From: Sinohyriopsis cumingii
Lineage: Eukaryota > Mollusca > Bivalvia > Unionida > Unionidae
DNA: 64,000 nucleotides
NCBI GenBank assembly: GCA_028554795.2
Contig: CM068842.1
Coordinates: forward strand, 53,643,608-53,707,607
Direction of reading: 5' to 3'
Part shown: piece after piece, positions 60,065 through 64,000 of the stretch
How positions within the stretch are numbered: position 1 is the stretch's first letter
Layout: each line of letters starts with the position of its first letter
The notes under the pieces: model-generated
What the model saw: the letters and a program-made list of their open reading frames with translations, nothing else
What the model was told of the DNA's origin: nothing
Database searches by the model: none
Translations under genes and position numbers: made by a program

Positions 60065-60248
60065 AGCTTAAAAACTAGTGACACCTGGCGGTGGCAAAGG
60101 GAGGTAAGGGGCAAGAGTTATTGCCCTTTGGTCTATATGAGATAGACCGAAAAGACAAATTTTCGTCTTTTAGTAGGGCTGGATTCGAGAGGTAGCAGGC
60201 TTATATCCCTAACGTTAATGTGATTGGGGAATGTATTTGAAGGAGAAA
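60065..60248 (-). repeat. DIRS right inverted terminal repeat
   Basis: Reverse complement of the left repeat from AAGCT inward to GTTAGGGATATAAGCC. The outer tip GTATTTGAAGGAGAAA is matched only by the internal complementary region. Differs from the left repeat by a few substitutions. Confidence 0.92.
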
Positions 60249-60772
60249 CAGGAAATGGTCTATATGACTCCCTTGTACCTAAATACTCATCAGTTTATTC
60301 ACTGTTTCTGATGTTAAAAGCAGTGTCAATTTTGTTTTGTGAAATAAATTCCCTCTCACAATCTGCTGTTTGTAATTGGAAAACCACTTCAATTTTGGCC
60401 AATTTAAACAAATTTGGGAGCTGGTCTTCATGATATTCAAATATAATTTTCCACAAATTTTGTCCCTAGGATATTTCTGTTGTAGGATCAAATTTGTTGC
60501 AAAGCTGTATTCAGCTATTGTTGCCACCTTTGAAGAACACAGGTTAACCTGTACAACCATTTTAATGGGTAAATAGATTAACTTCCTTAAATTATCAATA
60601 GAAATCATGTAACATCCTTCTTTATTGGTTCTTTCCTTAAGCAGTTTTAAGTAATCAACCAGATGTGTTGGAATTTTGGTTCCTTATCTTCCATTTTCTC
60701 AGCCTCTGGTTCCATGTGATGTGGACAAGGTGCTGACTATTCACTGGTTTGTGCAACATCCTCACTTTAAGT
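60249..60772 (-). other. intron 1 flank right of the DIRS element
   Basis: CpG-poor intron sequence, no gene. The frame at 60279-60608 (minus) is not supported. Confidence 0.5.
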
Positions 60773-61017
60773 TGGTGTTGGTGTTGTTGGTTTAATGCCA
60801 TTTTTCAGCACAAGATAGGCTATACATGGTGGCCAGTATTAATGGTGGAGGAAGAACCCGGGAAATCCTCGGAAAGAACCCACTGATCCAGGAGAAGCTA
60901 CTGGCAAGCTTTCTCACATACCCACATCGGCCGAATCCGAGACTCGAACCTACGCAGACAGAGGTGAGATGACAATGATCCATAACGGAGAGCGCTTTAG
61001 ACCACTCGGGGCCCCCA
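60773..61017 (-). repeat. tRNA-derived SINE, family B, full length
   Basis: Same head (GGCCCCGAGTGGTCTAAAGC, GGTTCGAGTCTCGG), body and AACACC-rich tail as 46540-46785. It lies about 300 bp downstream (minus sense) of exon 1. Confidence 0.85.
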
Positions 61018-61320
61018 CTTTAAGTTGGAATGTGAGAGTTTTCCTCTTGCTCTACAGTATCATCCTTAGAAGATGATCTTATCATGAAGAACTCAGTTAT
61101 CTTCCATTTTGACATTCAAAAACTCACTGCTTGTTATGCTGTATATAATTCTGTTATGGCTGATCAATGGATTAGTTATACCCCTTTAGGAAACAAATCA
61201 GAAACTCTATCTTACCTTTGAAAAGATAAGGAACAACAATGCGTTAAGTTGGAAATGGTTTGCATTGGATTAATGCCAACGGATTAATTCAGATTGAAAA
61301 GTATCAAGCACAGAACTTAC
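61018..61320 (-). other. intron 1, right end
   Basis: Short intronic stretch between exon 1 and the SINE; nothing else seen. Confidence 0.6.
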
Positions 61321-61450
61321 TTGGAAGCCAAATTGGTCCTCTCCAATTGCTGTTTCCACCAAACAGCTTTGACTGTGATTCTGCAGGCTCATAACGGACA
61401 CTGTAGTGTGTGTTGTTCATGTTCAGAATGAAAGGATGATCCTTGTGAAA
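61321..61450 (-). CDS. GH63-like glycoside hydrolase, exon 1 in this window
   Basis: Acceptor TTTTATTTTTCAG and donor GTAAGTTC bound 130 bp that read [43 protein letters not shown] and one base of the next Met codon. [19 protein letters not shown] is a signature of the YMR196W/MGH1-like family in glycoside hydrolase clan GG, whose members cleave glucosyl or glyceryl glycosides. The animal substrate is unknown to me. It is an internal exon: the upstream exons, including the catalytic acid region, lie beyond 64000. CpG depletion of the surroundings agrees with a transcribed gene body. Confidence 0.93.
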
Positions 61451-62947
61451 CTGAAAAATAAAAATGATTTTTTTTTTATTAACTTATAAAATCAAACAAA
61501 ATTTTCCACATAAATTATACATATTGTGGGGTTTTATGTCAGTTCTTGTGAAATGCTACACATGTGGTAATTTCACAGAATTAGAAACAGGTCTTTGCAA
61601 AAGAGGGGGAACTCTGTCTCCCTCTTCTAAAAATGGGGAGAATTGTGAAAATGTAAGGATGTGGCAGTGAGATACCTAGTAATATAAAACTGATTGATGG
61701 AGTCTGAAGAATTTGAATTTTGATCATATGACTACACTAGGCAAGTCAATGCTGATGTTCTGGACTCCACCAGATAAATCAATGATGTCAATTCATATGT
61801 TCTTGATCTCTACTAGTCAATGCTGATGTTCTGAATTAATATTAAATCTTATCGCAGTAGTAAATGGATATTTATTTTACTGATTAATGATACACTCTGC
61901 ATGCAACACCTCCATTACCCCCTTCTACCAATTTGAATTAATTTTAATCACGCGTACATTTTCAACCGTGATTTTTGAAATCTGGTTTCACATGTACATT
62001 GCTTAGTGAGCTTGTGAAGTGTCACTTGCTTATGCTTATTTGCCATTGGAGAGTAAATTATTGTCACTATCTTGCCATTTACAAAGGAGTCAGTGATCCA
62101 CTTCAGACCTATTCCTGAATACAGATCAGTACAATATCAATGCAAGTTTCTCAAGCGGACCATGCCAAGATTGCAACTGTACAACCCCTCTACATAAATG
62201 CTACAGCATGCATGTGCAATAATGTAACAATCTTACTTTATTTTTCATGGAATTAAATTATCATTGCTGAATTCTGCTATTCTTCTACTTAAATTCTTGA
62301 GGATTTGTGTAGATACAATTAAACATGTGCAGGAGCAGAACTGTTTTTGCATGATTTCTCCAACCATTCAAGTATTTTCTTTGTGAAAGTAAGTCATGGA
62401 AAGGTATTTCAGGAGTAAAATATACTTCTTGACAATACAATGAAGAAAAAAGGTTTATAAACCAAGAAACTGATTCCCCATGAGCAGAAGCCTGTTCTTA
62501 GCAAAAAAAGGAGGAGCTGTCATGAGTGCAATAGAAACTATTAAGGCTAAACTGCAGATGATATGAAGTGTGTCACAGACATTATAAACACTGGGTCAAC
62601 AGTTGTTTAATTGAACCATATCAGAAACCACAGTAGATTCCATTTCAGGCACTGGAGAAGGCCTTTTGTCAAAATAAATCAAAGTTTGCGAGAAAGTGAG
62701 AAAGGTCTTTTTTGTTTTGGCCTCCATTCCATGTCAGAGATCATGTAATAGTAACTGTTGATCATGATTGAAAGGTGGGACTGAGCTATTTATGATAAGG
62801 AGGATATTAATCCTAACTGCTGGGTTGTTTTTTAATGATGCTCGTTTCCAACTGACAGATTTGCACATTGCACATGCTGCATTGCATCAGAACAACATGC
62901 CTTTTGAGCCAAATCCATATAACTGCTGCAATAACAGTATTTAAGTC
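61451..62947 (-). other. intron upstream of exon 1, no gene seen
   Basis: AT-rich, CpG-poor. I looked on the minus strand for the exon preceding FHKDHPF and found none. Confidence 0.5.
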
Positions 62948-63520
62948 CTGATTTGGGGTGAAACTGTACCAATGATGCATATCTGCACGTCGGATTGGTG
63001 TGAATAAAACTGTACCAATGATGCATGTCTGCATGTCAGATTGGTGTGAATAAAACTGTATCAATGATGCATATCTGCATGTCAGATTGGTGTAAGTAAA
63101 ACTGTACCAATGATGCATGTCTGCATGTCAGATTGGTGTGAATAAAACTGTGCCAATGATACATGTCTGCATGTCAGATTGGTGTAAGTAAAACTGTACC
63201 AATGATGCATATCTGCATGTCAGATTGGTGTGAATAAAACTGTATCAATGATGCATATCTGCACGTCAGACTGGTGTGAGTAAAACTTTACCAATGATGC
63301 ATATCTGCATGTCAGACTGGTGCGAGTAAAACTTCACCAATGATGCATATCTGCACGTCAGATTGATGTGAGTAAAACTTTACCAATGATGCATATCTGC
63401 ATGTCAGATTGGTGTGAGTAAAACTTTACCAATGATGCATATCTGCATGTCAGATTAGTGTGAGTAAAACTGTACCAATAATGCATATCTGCATGTCAGA
63501 TTTGTGCGAGTAAAACTGTA
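62948..63520. repeat. minisatellite, 46-bp unit, about 12 copies
   Basis: Units ACCAATGATGCATATCTGCA, TGTCAGATTGGTGTGA and TAAAACTGT. Minus frames spelling MHHWYSF here are repeat products. Confidence 0.95.
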
Positions 63521-63529
63521 ACAAGATTT

Positions 63530-64000
63530 TCACAACACCCATCATGGCAGCCTTACAGGATGTATTATCAGCACCATTTTCATTTAGGATGAATTAGGTA
63601 TCACAAGAAGCATATTGCCGATGTTGCTGTTTTGGATTTAATACCATTTCCCAGAAAAATATAGACCTTTATTTTCTGGGACAAATCACATAAGCAAATA
63701 AATTTGAGATATTGTCACAGAACAATTGTCCGTGTATACAATATTTATTATAACATTTGACTGAATATTAAAAAAAATTAATGAATGACCACTTTTCCTT
63801 GTACTCTTTCCTGAATATCTGGACATTTCTACAACAGGTTTCTTGGTTAGATCATTATTAACTTTCAATTTCTTATCAGAAGTTTCCTCATCTGAATCAT
63901 AAGAAGTCTTTCAGTGAAAACCCCATGTTGATAAGACCTTTCAGTAGTAGTGACAATAACATTTTCAAGATGGCTGCCATGGTTGTCATATTGTACGCAT
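63530..64000. repeat. dispersed repeat, related to 42120-42760
   Basis: Phrases CCATTTTCATTTAGGAT, ATCA(C/T)AAGAAG, TCTTTCAGTGAAAACCCCAT, GTTGATA and AAGATGGCTGCCATGG match the repeat at 42.1-42.8 kb. About 63660-63870 is unrelated AT-rich sequence between two partial copies. Confidence 0.6.

Larger units (their letters stand above)
54151..60248 (-). mobile_element. DIRS-like tyrosine-recombinase retrotransposon, structurally complete
   Basis: A 6.1-kb element with coding on the minus strand, in order gag, RT-RNase H, methyltransferase-like domain and tyrosine recombinase. It is bounded by inverted terminal repeats (54151-54357 and 60065-60248) and carries an internal complementary region (54417-54509) that joins both outer ends in reverse complement. 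That is the hallmark of DIRS1-type elements, which are thought to integrate via a circle without target duplication. No duplication is visible at its ends. It sits in sense orientation in intron 1 of the hydrolase gene and is richer in CpG than its surroundings, so it is fairly young. gag and pol carry nonsense and frameshift lesions; the recombinase is open. Confidence 0.93.

Noticed and set aside
62813..63118. MHHWYSF-repeat frame as a small secreted protein
   Set aside because: Product of the 46-bp minisatellite; frame not maintained across the array.

Overview
The window reads as nuclear DNA of an invertebrate animal, most likely a mollusc and probably a bivalve (inference). The signs are AT-rich DNA full of repeats, a host gene in small exons with GT-AG introns, a DIRS-type retrotransposon, an INT-before-RT (Gmr1-like) Ty3/gypsy element, a Mutator-like transposase relic, tRNA-headed SINEs and many minisatellites. 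There is no bacterial operon structure.

The one well-supported host gene lies on the minus strand. It encodes the C-terminus of a GH63-like glycoside hydrolase (yeast YMR196W / MGH1-like type). Four exons (61321-61450, 47959-48138, 44519-44615, 38424-38670) join with matching phases into 217 residues and a stop. The 5' part of the gene lies beyond position 64000. Its introns hold minisatellites, two SINEs, an old DIRS relic (50.6-51.7 kb) and a structurally complete DIRS element (54151-60248).

Layout. 1-8 kb: intergenic DNA with SINE pieces and microsatellites. 8.0-11.7 kb: minus-strand RTE-like LINE with an internal deletion and a nonsense codon. 13.35-15.38 kb: 2-kb CpG-poor insert with a Mutator-like transposase pseudogene between perfect 33-bp direct repeats. 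15.4-23.5 kb: intergenic DNA with a hairpin-bearing repeat family and minus-strand coding-like scraps I cannot name. 23.7-27.4 kb: plus-strand, 5'-truncated Gmr1-like element with one 3' LTR. 28.2-32.0 kb: two large minisatellites. 32-38 kb: old dispersed repeats and a possible terminal exon. 38.4-61.5 kb: the hydrolase gene. 62.9-64 kb: another minisatellite and a dispersed repeat.

Base composition divides the window. Roughly the first 22 kb has common CpG; from about 26 kb rightward CpG is scarce except in the young DIRS element. This fits the mosaic gene-body methylation known from molluscs and would place the right part within transcribed DNA. Every mobile element shows disabling lesions, though the DIRS tyrosine recombinase is open from end to end.
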